Of a stretch of DNA of 64,000 nucleotides, positions 18,322 through 26,392 are shown one piece after another. The notes below the pieces were generated by a model. That model saw only the letters and a program-made list of their open reading frames with translations. It did no database searches and had not been told where the DNA came from. Each line of letters begins with the position of its first letter. Position 1 is the first letter of the stretch. The translations under genes were made by a program, and so were the position numbers. Origin of the DNA: Psychrobacter sanguinis (lineage in GTDB: Bacteria; Pseudomonadota; Gammaproteobacteria; Pseudomonadales; Moraxellaceae); NCBI RefSeq assembly GCF_020736705.1, contig NZ_CP085990.1, positions 2,294,001-2,358,000 of the forward strand, read 5' to 3'.

Positions 18322-18645
18322 CTAGTGGGTCGACATACTCTCAAGAGTATCAAAGCCTTGTTGATTGCCAAAATATAAGGCTTCAGTGGGTTGGTCTCTA
18401 AAAAAGCGCAGTTCGTTGCCTTTTTTATCGGTCACGGTAAATTCATTGAGTAGTTTTTCCCAATGCACTCTTTTTTGGTCTTCATTATGATTGGTATTGA
18501 AGGTTGGTCTCAAGATATATGAGATATCTCGACTTTCCTCTGGTGTCATTAATTTGACCAAATCTTTGTGTTCGCTGAGATGACGGCAAATTCTTTCGAT
18601 ATCATCCAACGTTTCTTTGGTCTCAGTTAATTTTATAATTAACAT
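18322..18645 (-). CDS. Hypothetical 107-residue protein
   Basis: I do not recognise a family. The product is a soluble, charged protein without signal peptide or membrane helix, with a basic/acidic N-terminal half (TETKETLDDIERICRHL) and a C-terminal part rich in aromatic residues. The start at 18645 has GGAGCAACGCTC upstream with a good spaced GGAG. It has its own strong terminator and sits alone between the ZnuD-like gene and the DedA gene. It is probably a real expressed gene; its role is unknown. Confidence 0.6.
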   Translation of the reverse strand: MLIIKLTETKETLDDIERICRHLSEHKDLVKLMTPEESRDISYILRPTFNTNHNEDQKRVHWEKLLNEFTVTDKKGNELRFFRDQPTEALYFGNQQGFDTLESMSTH

Positions 18646-18724
18646 GAGCGTTGCTCCTTATAATGTTTCGCTTTCATTTTAATTGAGAAAAATAAGTTTA
18701 AACAATAGGGAATAGCGACTATTT

Positions 18725-19339
18725 TTACTTTGACTGACTCATTCGTCTTCTCAGTAACCATATAATTACAATAACTATCGCTGCTCCCAAGAATATTTTG
18801 GAATAAGGGGCAAGAAATTTTTCGATGACCTCATAATTTTGCCCAAAATGATACCCTGCTAAGGTCAGTAAGGTAGTCCAAATAGCGGCGCCAGCAGTGG
18901 TCAAAATAATAAAGGGAAGCAGCGGCATTTTATTCATGCCAGCAGGGATAGAGATCAATGAGCGAATGCCGGGCACCATACGGCCAAAAAATACCGCTTT
19001 TTTACCGTGTTTGTTAAACCAGTCATCAGCCGATATGACATCATCAGGCTTTACAAAGACATATTTTCCATATTTCTCGGTAAAGTCAATCAGCCTTTCT
19101 TTATTAAAAAGGCTACCGAAGTAATATAAGGGAAGTGCCCCTAAGACACTGCCTAATGTACCGGCGACAATAACCAATAATAAATTTAAATCCCCTCGAG
19201 CCACCGCAAAGCCTGCTGCGGGCATGATAACTTCTGACGGTATCGGGGGAAATACGTTTTCGGCGAACATGGCAAAGATAATACCTAAGTAGCCAAATTT
19301 GGCCATTATGGCCAGTACCCATTCACTAATTTGATTCAT
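18725..19339 (-). CDS. DedA-family membrane protein
   Basis: This 204-residue inner-membrane protein is of the DedA/VTT superfamily, members of which act as undecaprenyl-phosphate or phospholipid flippases. The hallmark segments FAENVFPPIPSEVIMPAAG (residues about 24-42) and GRMVPGIRSLISIPAGM (about 118-134) are present, with re-entrant hydrophobic stretches between them and a basic C-terminus (LLRRRMSQSK). Length is normal. It stands alone, and its 3' side faces the small hypothetical gene in the same direction, 79 nt away. Which DedA paralogue it is cannot be decided from sequence. Confidence 0.85.
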   Translation of the reverse strand: MNQISEWVLAIMAKFGYLGIIFAMFAENVFPPIPSEVIMPAAGFAVARGDLNLLLVIVAGTLGSVLGALPLYYFGSLFNKERLIDFTEKYGKYVFVKPDDVISADDWFNKHGKKAVFFGRMVPGIRSLISIPAGMNKMPLLPFIILTTAGAAIWTTLLTLAGYHFGQNYEVIEKFLAPYSKIFLGAAIVIVIIWLLRRRMSQSK

Positions 19340-19673
19340 TTTATAATCTTATAAATTTTATGAAGATTTATAATAACTTAGCAGACAATAAGATAGCGTT
19401 AAGGATTTAGTCATTAACGGTTAATATTTATTACCAGAATTAAGACAGTGTTTATTATTCTCTATCTATTCAGACTGCACACTGACTACATCCCTATACG
19501 CTATCTTATGGCTTAACTTATTACTTACTTGACTTATTGCTTAATTAATTTGTTACTGCCTTAACTAATTGTTCTCTTGTTGACAGCTTTACTATCGACG
19601 ACTTTGGCTTACTAGTGGGCTTTGGCACTTGCCCGTTGTTTAAAGACCACTAAGCAGAACACAATAAATACTA

Positions 19674-20516
19674 GGGCGTGTCCTCAATTTAACTTACAGT
19701 GAATAATAGTACAAGCTAGGTAAAGCATAGATTTAAAATTGCGTGCTAACTTTTCATAGCGTGTTGCTATACTGCGAAAATGCTTTAATCGAGCGAACAT
19801 ATTTTCAACTAGATGGCGTAATTTATAAAGGTAACTGTCAAACTCTGGGTTAGGTTGTTTCGTCTTTTTTCTTCTAGGAATAACCGCTTTCATGCCATGT
19901 TCTATCGCTTTATCTCTGATTTTCTGCGAATCGTATCCTTTGTCAGCTATAAAATATTCTGCCTGTTCAATCACTTCTATTAGGTCGTTTGCAACTTGAC
20001 TGTCGTGCACTTCACCCCCAGTGATTTTAAAATCGATCGGATTTCCATGCGCGTCCACACATAAGTGTATTTTTGTCGTGTTTCCGCCACGACTGAGTCC
20101 AATTGCTCGCTCTTCACCACGCCGAGCTCCACTTGCATGTTGATGACACCGTACATAACTTCCGTCAATGAATACCCATTCTTTATCAGTTTGTGTTCGT
20201 AGGTCAAAAAAAAATTCTGCCATAGCCCTTTTGTAGACCATCGATTAAAGCGGTTATAAGCGGTTTTCCATGAACCTAGTTCGGTAGGTATGTCTCGCCA
20301 TGGAGAACCTGTTCTTAGTTTCCAAAGTATGGCTTCCATTACGGTGCGGTCATTCTTCCATTGATGGCAACCGTGAGCCTTCATTGTTGTTTGTAGTTGT
20401 TCCCATATGTTGTCAGTTATTACTGTTCTCGCCATGGTTTGAGTTTCCCTATATTTTATTGATATATAGGATTAAAATAAGGCTTTATCTGTATTTTTCA
20501 AATTAGGGACACGCCC
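19674..20516 (-). mobile_element. IS5-family element (IS427-like group), 843 bp
   Basis: The termini GGGCGTGTCC and GGACACGCCC are inverted repeats, and the element interrupts a CTAG site with TA (or CTAG) duplicated on both sides. Two overlapping transposase frames lie inside. Two-frame organisation, the TA target and length fit the IS427 group of the IS5 family. Confidence 0.88.
19684..20435 (-). CDS. IS5-family transposase, two frames joined by frameshift
   Basis: The upstream frame (20435-19980) encodes the N-terminal DUF4096-like part (NDRTVMEAILWKLRTGSPWRDIP). The downstream frame (20241-19684) encodes the DDE catalytic part with FIDGSYVRCHQHA, ADKGYDSQ and the VENMFARLKHFRSIATRYEK region. 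They overlap around a run of nine T residues on the coding strand (20206-20214), a likely slippage site that would produce a fused transposase. Catalytic residues appear intact, so the element may be active. Confidence 0.88.
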
Positions 20517-21448
20517 TAGTAGAGCGGCAGAAGCACCAAAACGACTTAACGCCAATCCGCCATGGTCAATAGGTTTGTCCAAAAAGTCACCCAATACGGC
20601 ACCTAGAGGACGGGTAAGTACAAACGCACTCCAGAACAACAATGTTTTTGATATTTTTGTCCAGAAATGTGCTAACGCTATTAAGACCAATAAGCTACCA
20701 AAGATAATAGCACTGGTGGTATAGCCCATACCTTTGGTGTCAGCAACCCAGTCACCCAGTGCGGTACCTAGGGTTTGAGAGAACATAATGGTTGCCCAGT
20801 AAAATATTTCTGATTTGGGGTTGTTAATACTGCCGACAGAAATACTGCCCATGCTTTTGTACCAGGTAAATAAACTCAGACAAAGCAGGCCTAATAGTAA
20901 AGCAGAACCACCGGCATAACCGATACCCAAAGAGCGAGTGACAAAGTCAGCAATCGTTGTGCCTAGTGTGGTAGTGGCGATAATAGTCGCCCAATATAAC
21001 CACTTATTAAAACGATCCGCTTTGATTTGGGTAGCCACGGCTATCGCAAAAATGACTGCAAATATCCCAGTACTTACCAGATAACCTAAATTTAGTGACA
21101 TAGACAGGGCATCGCCAGCTGTCTCGCCTAAGGTAGTAGAAGCAATTTTGATGAGCCAGAAGATTAAGGTAACTTCAGGAACTTTGGAAAGTGCAGCATG
21201 TACAGCAGAGGAATTTGAGGGTTTGTAAGAAGGGTTAGTAGTCACACTACTGCCTTCAACGCCATTGTTATTGGTAATAATAGCCATATCTTAACTCACT
21301 GTGACCATCAACAGACGGCATGTCATGTTGGAGAGAAGGTAAATTAACAGTGAGGCAGTTAAGAATTTGTTAAGAAAATTCAATGAGGAACACTTAAAGT
21401 GTTAAACATCATAAAAAATTACTTTTCTAAATAAAAACAGCAATAATC

Positions 21449-22237
21449 GGTGGTGGTTCAAAAAGTAGGCTGACATTAGACATATCCATGATTGATGTAA
21501 AAGAAAGCTAAATCAAAGGCTTTAAAGTGATTTTCCAGCTTTTTAGAAAAGTTACAACTTCGCCTAAATGCTCGCCTTACTCGATGTCTGATAGTGCAAT
21601 TATTACCTTCAATACCGACCGTGAAAAACTTGCCAATGACTTGGGTAAAGCCCTTAAAACCGGTAACAAAGCTATCCCAGGTATCACTAGCGATTCTAGC
21701 ACAACTTACGCCTAAGGCTTGCAGTTTAGCTTTAAGCTTTTTGACAGTGTTAAGGTCTCGTTTTCCCCACACATAGGCAACAATTTCACCTGTGTCACGG
21801 TGATAGGCATAAATTAGCCATTGTTTGTTGGTCTTCTTGCCTACGAATGTCCAAAGCTCATCGACTTCAAGACAGTCGTATTGCCTTTGCTTGGGGGTTA
21901 TTTGGTAGTGACACTTTTTTAGGGTGGCCAGTACTTTGCCTTTGCTGATTCTCTCAACGCAAGCGATGTCTTTTATGCCACTGCCTCGAACCATAAGATG
22001 GCGTATTTTGCTATCTTTTTGGGAGTGACAGCCTTGGTACGTTAAGGCATGGTCGCCAATAAACTGCCGTTTGCAGTCTTTGCATTTATAGTTTTGTTTA
22101 CCATAGCTTTTGAAGCCATTTTTCTTTATACTGTCACTTAGACAGGCTGGGCATTTGATGTATAGTGTGATTTGCATTTCACTATTTTATCAATTTCTCA
22201 GCCTGTTTTTTTTCAGCCTACTTTTTGAACCACCACC
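21449..22237 (-). mobile_element. IS1-family element, copy 1 (789 bp)
   Basis: The ends GGTGGTGGTTC and GAACCACCACC form perfect terminal inverted repeats that extend inward (about 25 bp). The host target CAATAATC is duplicated at 21441-21448 and 22238-22245, an 8-bp duplication as expected for IS1. It lies between the COG4705 remnant and the prophage boundary. Confidence 0.95.
21476..22177 (-). CDS. IS1-family transposase (single-frame), copy 1
   Basis: This 233-residue transposase has an N-terminal zinc finger (CPACLSDSIKKNGF ... YKCKDCKRQF), a helix-turn-helix region, and a DDE-type catalytic core with CLEVDELW, RIASDTWDSF and EGNNCTIRHRVRRAFRR. It is a single uninterrupted frame, unlike classical IS1 InsA/InsB, as in several IS1 subgroups outside enterics. 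It differs from copy 2 by a single Leu/Ile change (CTA to ATA; base 21922 versus 46623). Confidence 0.93.
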   Translation of the reverse strand: MQITLYIKCPACLSDSIKKNGFKSYGKQNYKCKDCKRQFIGDHALTYQGCHSQKDSKIRHLMVRGSGIKDIACVERISKGKVLATLKKCHYQITPKQRQYDCLEVDELWTFVGKKTNKQWLIYAYHRDTGEIVAYVWGKRDLNTVKKLKAKLQALGVSCARIASDTWDSFVTGFKGFTQVIGKFFTVGIEGNNCTIRHRVRRAFRRSCNFSKKLENHFKAFDLAFFYINHGYV

Positions 22238-22245
22238 CAATAATC

Positions 22246-22633
22246 AACAAAATCGCTAGAATATGAAGCTATGGCTATTAGGAGTGATGATTTAGGCGTT
22301 CATTGAGGGAAGCTTTGATTGGTGTACTGTATATCATAGATTTAGTTTACGACCAAAGGATTATGAATCCTGTTAATCACGTCAACAATCAAAAACAATT
22401 ATTAATGATCAGCAATATATTTTGGCTTCAATCCTTTGATTTACATAGGTTATAAGAAAATATTGGGTGGGCAAGACAACAATGAGCAATATGTAACAAC
22501 AAATTTCGAGTACATAAAAAGTATATAAAATACCAAACAACGATGAGCAACAATGGTTTTATAACTTAGATTTGCGGTGGCACAGGTGTACGATTATGAG
22601 GGTTCGGTTGAATAATGCATTAGTTAGGCATAC
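22246..22633. other. Prophage left-edge region without genes
   Basis: No credible coding region is seen in this stretch. It holds a tRNA-anticodon-loop-like sequence (22349-22370, see that entry) and a related AATCCTTTGATTTAC at about 22431, which would suit an attachment site with arm-type sites. The prophage genes begin just to the right. Confidence 0.45.
22349..22370 (-). other. Candidate attachment-site core resembling a tRNA anticodon arm
   Basis: On the minus strand the sequence reads GGATTCATAATCC followed by TTTGGTCGT. A TTCATAA loop flanked by complementary GGA/TCC matches the anticodon arm of CAU tRNAs, and TTTGGTCGT matches the following variable region. The similarity stops abruptly on both sides, as at an att junction for a tyrosine integrase. 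No complete tRNA is present. This is an inference from pattern only. Confidence 0.4.
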
Positions 22634-22664
22634 AAAAAAAGCCAGCGTACCGCTGGCTTTTTTT
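22634..22664. terminator. Bidirectional terminator at the prophage left edge
   Basis: A-run, GCCAGCG-TAC-CGCTGGC and T-run form a strong symmetric hairpin. It ends the leftward early operon just after the excisionase-like gene. Confidence 0.88.
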
Positions 22665-22682
22665 GTATATGGCTTCATAAAT

Positions 22683-22946
22683 TTAAGCTGTCTGATGGTG
22701 TTCGCCATTAGCAATATATTCGTCTAAATACTTTTTGAGATATCTAATATGCCCCCCAATCTTACTATATCGAATTGCTTTTGGTTTGTGCGATCGTAGA
22801 TATTGTAACGTGCTTGATGACTTGCCCAGGTAGGCCGCTGCATACTCTGGAGTGAATGGTGTCTCTGGCGGTGCGTACATCACTGCTATACGCATTTGTT
22901 CAATCTCTTGAGCCGTGTATTTTGACCATGGTTTACGTGCAATCAT
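22683..22946 (-). CDS. Excisionase-like small DNA-binding protein
   Basis: This is an 87-residue protein with an AlpA/Xis-like winged-helix layout: FTPEYAAAYLGKSSSTLQYLRS is a helix-turn-helix, followed by IGGHIRYLKKYLDEYIANG, the usual recognition wing and C-terminal helix of excisionase-type domains. It is the last gene of the leftward operon and lies next to the putative attachment core, which is the usual place for xis. A role in directing excision or transcription is inferred; the cognate integrase is not in the window. Confidence 0.65.
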   Translation of the reverse strand: MIARKPWSKYTAQEIEQMRIAVMYAPPETPFTPEYAAAYLGKSSSTLQYLRSHKPKAIRYSKIGGHIRYLKKYLDEYIANGEHHQTA

Positions 22947-22955
22947 TTCAACTCC

Positions 22956-23591
22956 TTAATATTTTTTGCCACCGTCTTTTTTACGGTTTTCAATCTTGTG
23001 ATCAGCGCGACTGTCGTTATAATTAAGCTTATCAACAAACGCGTTGGCCAATTCCAGGTTGTGCCCACCGGCATAATCAAATATACGAATAAGGGCATCG
23101 GCAAATTCGACATCTTCCATACCGTAGGCTGGCAAGTGATCATCTTTTAAGCCCTTGCGGTGACCTTCCATTGCTTCAGCAATCTCACTGACTATTAGCA
23201 TCATCATCTCACCTTTGTTGCGAGTTAGAGGTTCACCAGTTGATAGATCAGTCCACCAGCCATTTGCTGCAGCTCGTGAGTGGCATGCATCAACAAGACT
23301 TTGTATGCTAGTAGTTAATAATTCACGCTCAGTTGGGGCTTTGAACCAATTTTGTAGTTTCTCCTCAAAATGATTTTGTGCCCAATTTTTAGCACCATCA
23401 AGGCTGATAAATCCAGTTGCGGTTTGCGGTGGCTCAACTGCTTTTTCAGTAGTTGGAGTAACCTCGTTATAGTTCCAGTATTTAACTAGGTACTTACCGG
23501 TTTCCACGTTTTTCCTGATTTCATATTCAGTAAAAGGGCTGTGAGCCTTACTGTCGTTATGCCAAAATAAATCGATTGCCTTGTTTGTCAT
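22956..23591 (-). CDS. MazG-like nucleotide pyrophosphohydrolase domain protein
   Basis: This protein of about 211 residues starts at ATG 23591, preceded by GAAGG. The first 100 residues have no recognised fold; the C-terminal half has the all-alpha NTP pyrophosphohydrolase pattern GEMMMLIVSEIAEAMEGHRKG and DVEFADALIRIFDYA, with paired acidic residues for magnesium. Such phage enzymes hydrolyse (d)NTPs or alarmone-related nucleotides. The extreme C-terminus is basic (KIENRKKDGGKKY). It starts immediately after the stop of the upstream gene, so it is operon-coupled. The substrate is unknown. Confidence 0.7.
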   Translation of the reverse strand: MTNKAIDLFWHNDSKAHSPFTEYEIRKNVETGKYLVKYWNYNEVTPTTEKAVEPPQTATGFISLDGAKNWAQNHFEEKLQNWFKAPTERELLTTSIQSLVDACHSRAAANGWWTDLSTGEPLTRNKGEMMMLIVSEIAEAMEGHRKGLKDDHLPAYGMEDVEFADALIRIFDYAGGHNLELANAFVDKLNYNDSRADHKIENRKKDGGKKY

Positions 23592-23592
23592 A

Positions 23593-23817
23593 TTATTTGC
23601 CTTCAATTACGTTAATCATATTATCCAGGCTGTCACAATGTAGTGCAGTCACCAAGTTGCCGTTATCCCAAGACTCTTTATTAAGAACAAGTTTTACAAT
23701 TTCCTGATAACGAGGGTCGTTTTCATCGTCAAAGTGTATGGCAAAAATGCAATTAACCTGTTTAGGCGTTTTAACTAATGCCTCAGTTTGATCGTTTTGG
23801 CTTCTAGCTAAGCTCAT
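23593..23817 (-). CDS. Small phage protein, unknown
   Basis: The product has 74 residues and starts at ATG 23817, which overlaps the stop of the upstream gene as ATGA. It is acidic and soluble, with no recognised domain (IFAIHFDDENDPRYQEIVKLVL is its most conserved-looking part). It belongs to the leftward early operon. Confidence 0.5.
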   Translation of the reverse strand: MSLARSQNDQTEALVKTPKQVNCIFAIHFDDENDPRYQEIVKLVLNKESWDNGNLVTALHCDSLDNMINVIEGK

Positions 23818-23978
23818 TGTAAGACATCCCATTCTTCTAAAAAGTCATCGACGCATGCTTTGTTTGTCATTACCAAGCCATCTTGCAAGTACTGGTAGAT
23901 CACGCAGCCATCACTTGCATCTAAGACCGTGCAAGTGATATTTTTTGATCTATGTTTATATACCATCATGCTATCCAT
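23814..23978 (-). CDS. Very small phage protein, unknown (54 residues)
   Basis: This short frame opens at ATG 23978 (alternative ATG 23969) and ends in TGA overlapping the next start codon, a typical coupled arrangement. The product is acidic at its C-terminus (ACVDDFLEEWDVLQ) and contains three cysteines. Coupling to 23817 and the dense packing of the operon support it; nothing is known about its role. Confidence 0.5.
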   Translation of the reverse strand: MDSMMVYKHRSKNITCTVLDASDGCVIYQYLQDGLVMTNKACVDDFLEEWDVLQ

Positions 23979-24007
23979 TCGAACCAAAAACTGATTGCGT
24001 TGGTTTC

Positions 24008-24190
24008 TTATTCATTATCTTCATCCTCGATAATTAAATATGCACCACTATCTAATATGTTGCCTATATGGCTCTCATATACTTCATTTATCTCGGTATC
24101 TGTGGGTACAGTGCCTGACTCAATGCTCACAACTTCCGTAACTGTTCGCCCACCTACTGACGCCCAAACTATTACCTTATGCTTAGTCAT
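24008..24190 (-). CDS. Small acidic phage protein, unknown
   Basis: This 60-residue protein has a strong AGGAGG ribosome site before ATG 24190. The end is very acidic (YLIIEDEDNE). It resembles DNA-mimic or small regulatory phage proteins only in charge; no family is recognised. Confidence 0.55.
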   Translation of the reverse strand: MTKHKVIVWASVGGRTVTEVVSIESGTVPTDTEINEVYESHIGNILDSGAYLIIEDEDNE

Positions 24191-24191
24191 A

Positions 24192-24518
24192 TCAATCCTC
24201 CTTAAACAAAGCCAAGCTACTGTTAACAGCTTGGCTGGCTCGATTGACTAGCTCTTTTAGGCGCTCTTCGTTGCCGGCCATACTCGCAAGCTCTTGTTCG
24301 AGCGCACAAACCCTAAACTCTAGTTCATCTACCTCATAAGATAGGTTATGATTTTCATCTTGCAATTTTCTGAGTTGTCCGGACTCTTCAGGGTTTAAGT
24401 TTCGCTCTAAGCGGCAGGCAAGGGCATATGCTAGTGAGTCATAACCTTCATCTAATGCGAGTGCTATCAATTCAAATTCAGATGCATTAGCAAATCGGCG
24501 GTTGGTTAATAAGTCCAT
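24192..24518 (-). CDS. Coiled-coil phage protein, unknown
   Basis: This 108-residue protein has a central coiled coil (ESGQLRKLQDENHNLSYEVDELEFRV). It follows the next gene upstream with a one-base gap and belongs to the leftward operon. No enzymatic motif is seen. Confidence 0.55.
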   Translation of the reverse strand: MDLLTNRRFANASEFELIALALDEGYDSLAYALACRLERNLNPEESGQLRKLQDENHNLSYEVDELEFRVCALEQELASMAGNEERLKELVNRASQAVNSSLALFKED

Positions 24519-25343
24519 TTATGCCTCCTCAGTTTTAGGGTAGTCATTTACCTTGGTGAACTTTTTATGCACCTCAGATTCGAGCACCCAACCAGCTTTT
24601 CTGCCAAGCTTATAGTTGATAGACACCACGTTTTTTATCTCTTTATTCTGTTTGATGGCCAAGGCAACCATTCTTAAAATCACAACTCTTGAATGGCGAG
24701 GTAGGTACTCATCAACCCGTACAAATTGACCTGATAACAGCCTTTGAGCGATTTCTTCGATGGTTTGATGGTAAGCAACCTGTGAGGAAACGCTTTTAGG
24801 CAATGGTTCACGGAGTTGACGAACAGCTTCAGCATTAGCTTTTGTTAAAAAGATATCGTAAAAAGCGCTCTCTAACATCCAGCCAAGATTAATTTTAGTC
24901 TCAGTCTGGATTGTGATAACCTCAAAGCCACGGGCTTTTAAATCAGAAGTGATTTTGGATAAGATGACACGCATTGTAGAAGGTGCATACATGCTTTTAT
25001 AGTCAGATACTCTGACGAGCTCGCCGTTAAAAAGCCGTGATTTAATCTGGCCTCTTAACCCTTCAAATGATTCATCTGAGACATCAATCATTTTATTTTT
25101 AGGCTTTGGCACGTTGCCAGCAGCAGTAATAAGCGCAGCTTGTAGATCTTGCTCTTGCTTTTTATTCTCAGCCTGTCGCTTTTTGATATCCTTGGTATTT
25201 ACATTGTTAAAATAAGAGTCGCCCTTCACTAAATTATCGGGTAGCGAATCGATTCTTCCGTTTTCTGCTAACCACTCTTCGACAACCTCAATTGGCGTTC
25301 CTTGATTGGCTTTAACAGCTGATAAATTTGTTTGTATTAGCAT
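24519..25343 (-). CDS. Phage early protein with duplicated domain, unknown
   Basis: The product has 274 residues from ATG 25343, which follows AGGGGATT. The frame stays open for a further 50 codons upstream but lacks a good start there. Two similar halves can be seen: NGELVRVSDYKSMYAPSTMRVILSKI with INLGWMLESAFYDIF, and SGQFVRVDEYLPRHSRVVILRMVAL with RKAGWVLESEVHKKF. An internal duplication of an approximately 90-residue winged-helix-like unit is therefore likely. It sits next to the SSB/Sak4 genes, so a DNA-related role is possible but unproven. Confidence 0.6.
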   Translation of the reverse strand: MLIQTNLSAVKANQGTPIEVVEEWLAENGRIDSLPDNLVKGDSYFNNVNTKDIKKRQAENKKQEQDLQAALITAAGNVPKPKNKMIDVSDESFEGLRGQIKSRLFNGELVRVSDYKSMYAPSTMRVILSKITSDLKARGFEVITIQTETKINLGWMLESAFYDIFLTKANAEAVRQLREPLPKSVSSQVAYHQTIEEIAQRLLSGQFVRVDEYLPRHSRVVILRMVALAIKQNKEIKNVVSINYKLGRKAGWVLESEVHKKFTKVNDYPKTEEA

Positions 25344-25375
25344 TATTAATCCCCTAATAAGATAATAAATAAGGT

Positions 25376-25441
25376 GCCAGTTTCTCGATACTGGCATCGG
25401 CCTTGCCCTAAGCGCTTTAAAGCCCCCATGCATTTGCATGG
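25376..25441. other. Intergenic hairpin and palindrome in the early operon
   Basis: Within the 225-nt gap before the SSB-like gene there is a GCCAGT-N8-ACTGGC hairpin (25376-25395) and a palindrome CCATGCATTTGCATGG (25426-25441). The latter has the same ATGCA/TGCAT half-sites as the repressor operators but a 2-nt spacer instead of 4. Whether it binds the repressor is uncertain. Confidence 0.4.
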
Positions 25442-25568
25442 TCAGGAGTAACTTAGTCTTAGCTGCATGTGATTTTTTGTCAGTTAACCCCACGCTTATT
25501 AACTGCTCGCACCATCATCATGCCTTGGCGCACCGCGTAACCCAGCGGTAGGGATGATAGGTATGTAG

Positions 25569-26375
25569 CTAGCCTCCAAAGGCAGGTGCAAACGGGATAT
25601 CATCATCACTGGGCCCTGGCGTTGCTGCTGCTGTCATCTGGTTGTTAAAGCTTTGTTGCTGCACTGGTTGTTGCTGAATTTGTTGGGGCGCTGCTTGGCG
25701 CTTATAGGTAGCAGGATTTTGCTGTGTTACAGGTTGCGGAGCATTTTGCGTAAACTGGTTGTGTGTAGTAGCGATACCCGCCTGGCTATTCGCTTTTTCT
25801 AATGATTTTTCACTAGACTTAATCGTAGCTTCTAACACTCGAGTAAACTCATCCGGATTGGCTGGCTGGTTATTTGCCTTCTCGATGGGTAATTGTCTAG
25901 TCTTGGCATCAAAAACATTGAAAAGATTTAAGCCGCCTTTTTTAACTTCGCCTTGGTTGCTGTTAAAGTAATAATTTTCAGCTAAAAACATACCTACTTT
26001 TTTACCGGAAAGTTCTGGTGCTACGAATCCGGTTCTAGTGACATCTTTTCTAACATCAAAGTCATACTCTTGGTATTGACCTTGAGCTTGAGAAATGGCT
26101 GGCACGTTGGCACATAACATCATCGCGTGGATTAGGTTTTCACCACTCCAATGTTCGCCAGCGCTATTGCCATAGTAAATATCTATATGAGCAGAGCTGC
26201 GCTCTGAGTTGATGATATGAAGAGACAAATAATAGGTCTCGCTACCATCTTGTTTCGCATTGGTCTTCCAAGCGGCGCTTTGTATTTGATATATCTCAGC
26301 GGTATTGCCTGAAACATAGGCCGATTGCCCAACTTTGGTTGCTTTTGATTTATCTAAAGCCCATTGATTTTGCAT
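25569..26375 (-). CDS. Phage single-stranded-DNA-binding-like protein
   Basis: The product has 268 residues. The N-terminal about 150 residues are a DUF669-like beta-rich domain, followed by a long Gln/Pro/Asn-rich linker and an acidic tip SDDDIPFAPAFGG. That last feature (DDDIPF near the C-terminus) is the hallmark of SSB proteins that recruit partners. Immediately downstream in the operon is a RecA-like Sak4-type ATPase, and Sak4 annealases are commonly paired with such SSBs. Together they would form the phage recombination module, binding ssDNA at the replication fork. Function is inferred from architecture and pairing. Confidence 0.72.
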   Translation of the reverse strand: MQNQWALDKSKATKVGQSAYVSGNTAEIYQIQSAAWKTNAKQDGSETYYLSLHIINSERSSAHIDIYYGNSAGEHWSGENLIHAMMLCANVPAISQAQGQYQEYDFDVRKDVTRTGFVAPELSGKKVGMFLAENYYFNSNQGEVKKGGLNLFNVFDAKTRQLPIEKANNQPANPDEFTRVLEATIKSSEKSLEKANSQAGIATTHNQFTQNAPQPVTQQNPATYKRQAAPQQIQQQPVQQQSFNNQMTAAATPGPSDDDIPFAPAFGG

Positions 26376-26392
26376 TGTTTTATCCTCTTAAG

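Larger units (their letters stand above)
19612..21287 (-). pseudogene. COG4705-type membrane protein gene split by an IS5-family element
   Basis: The gene starts at 21287 and encodes repeated pairs of helices (a COG4705-like membrane-anchored protein of unknown function) up to codon 257 at 20517. There the IS begins, and the reading frame ends artificially 15 codons inside it. On the far side of the element, 19671-19612 continues the same frame with VFIVFCLVVFKQRASAKAH and a stop. Removing the IS and one TA copy restores a 276-codon gene whose last helix is intact. The insertion deletes the last helix from the product, so function is probably lost or altered. Confidence 0.85.

Noticed and set aside
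25344..25493. Open frame upstream of 25343 adding about 50 residues to the early protein
   Set aside because: It begins at a GTG without ribosome site and crosses a hairpin and a palindrome; ATG 25343 has AGGGGATT upstream.
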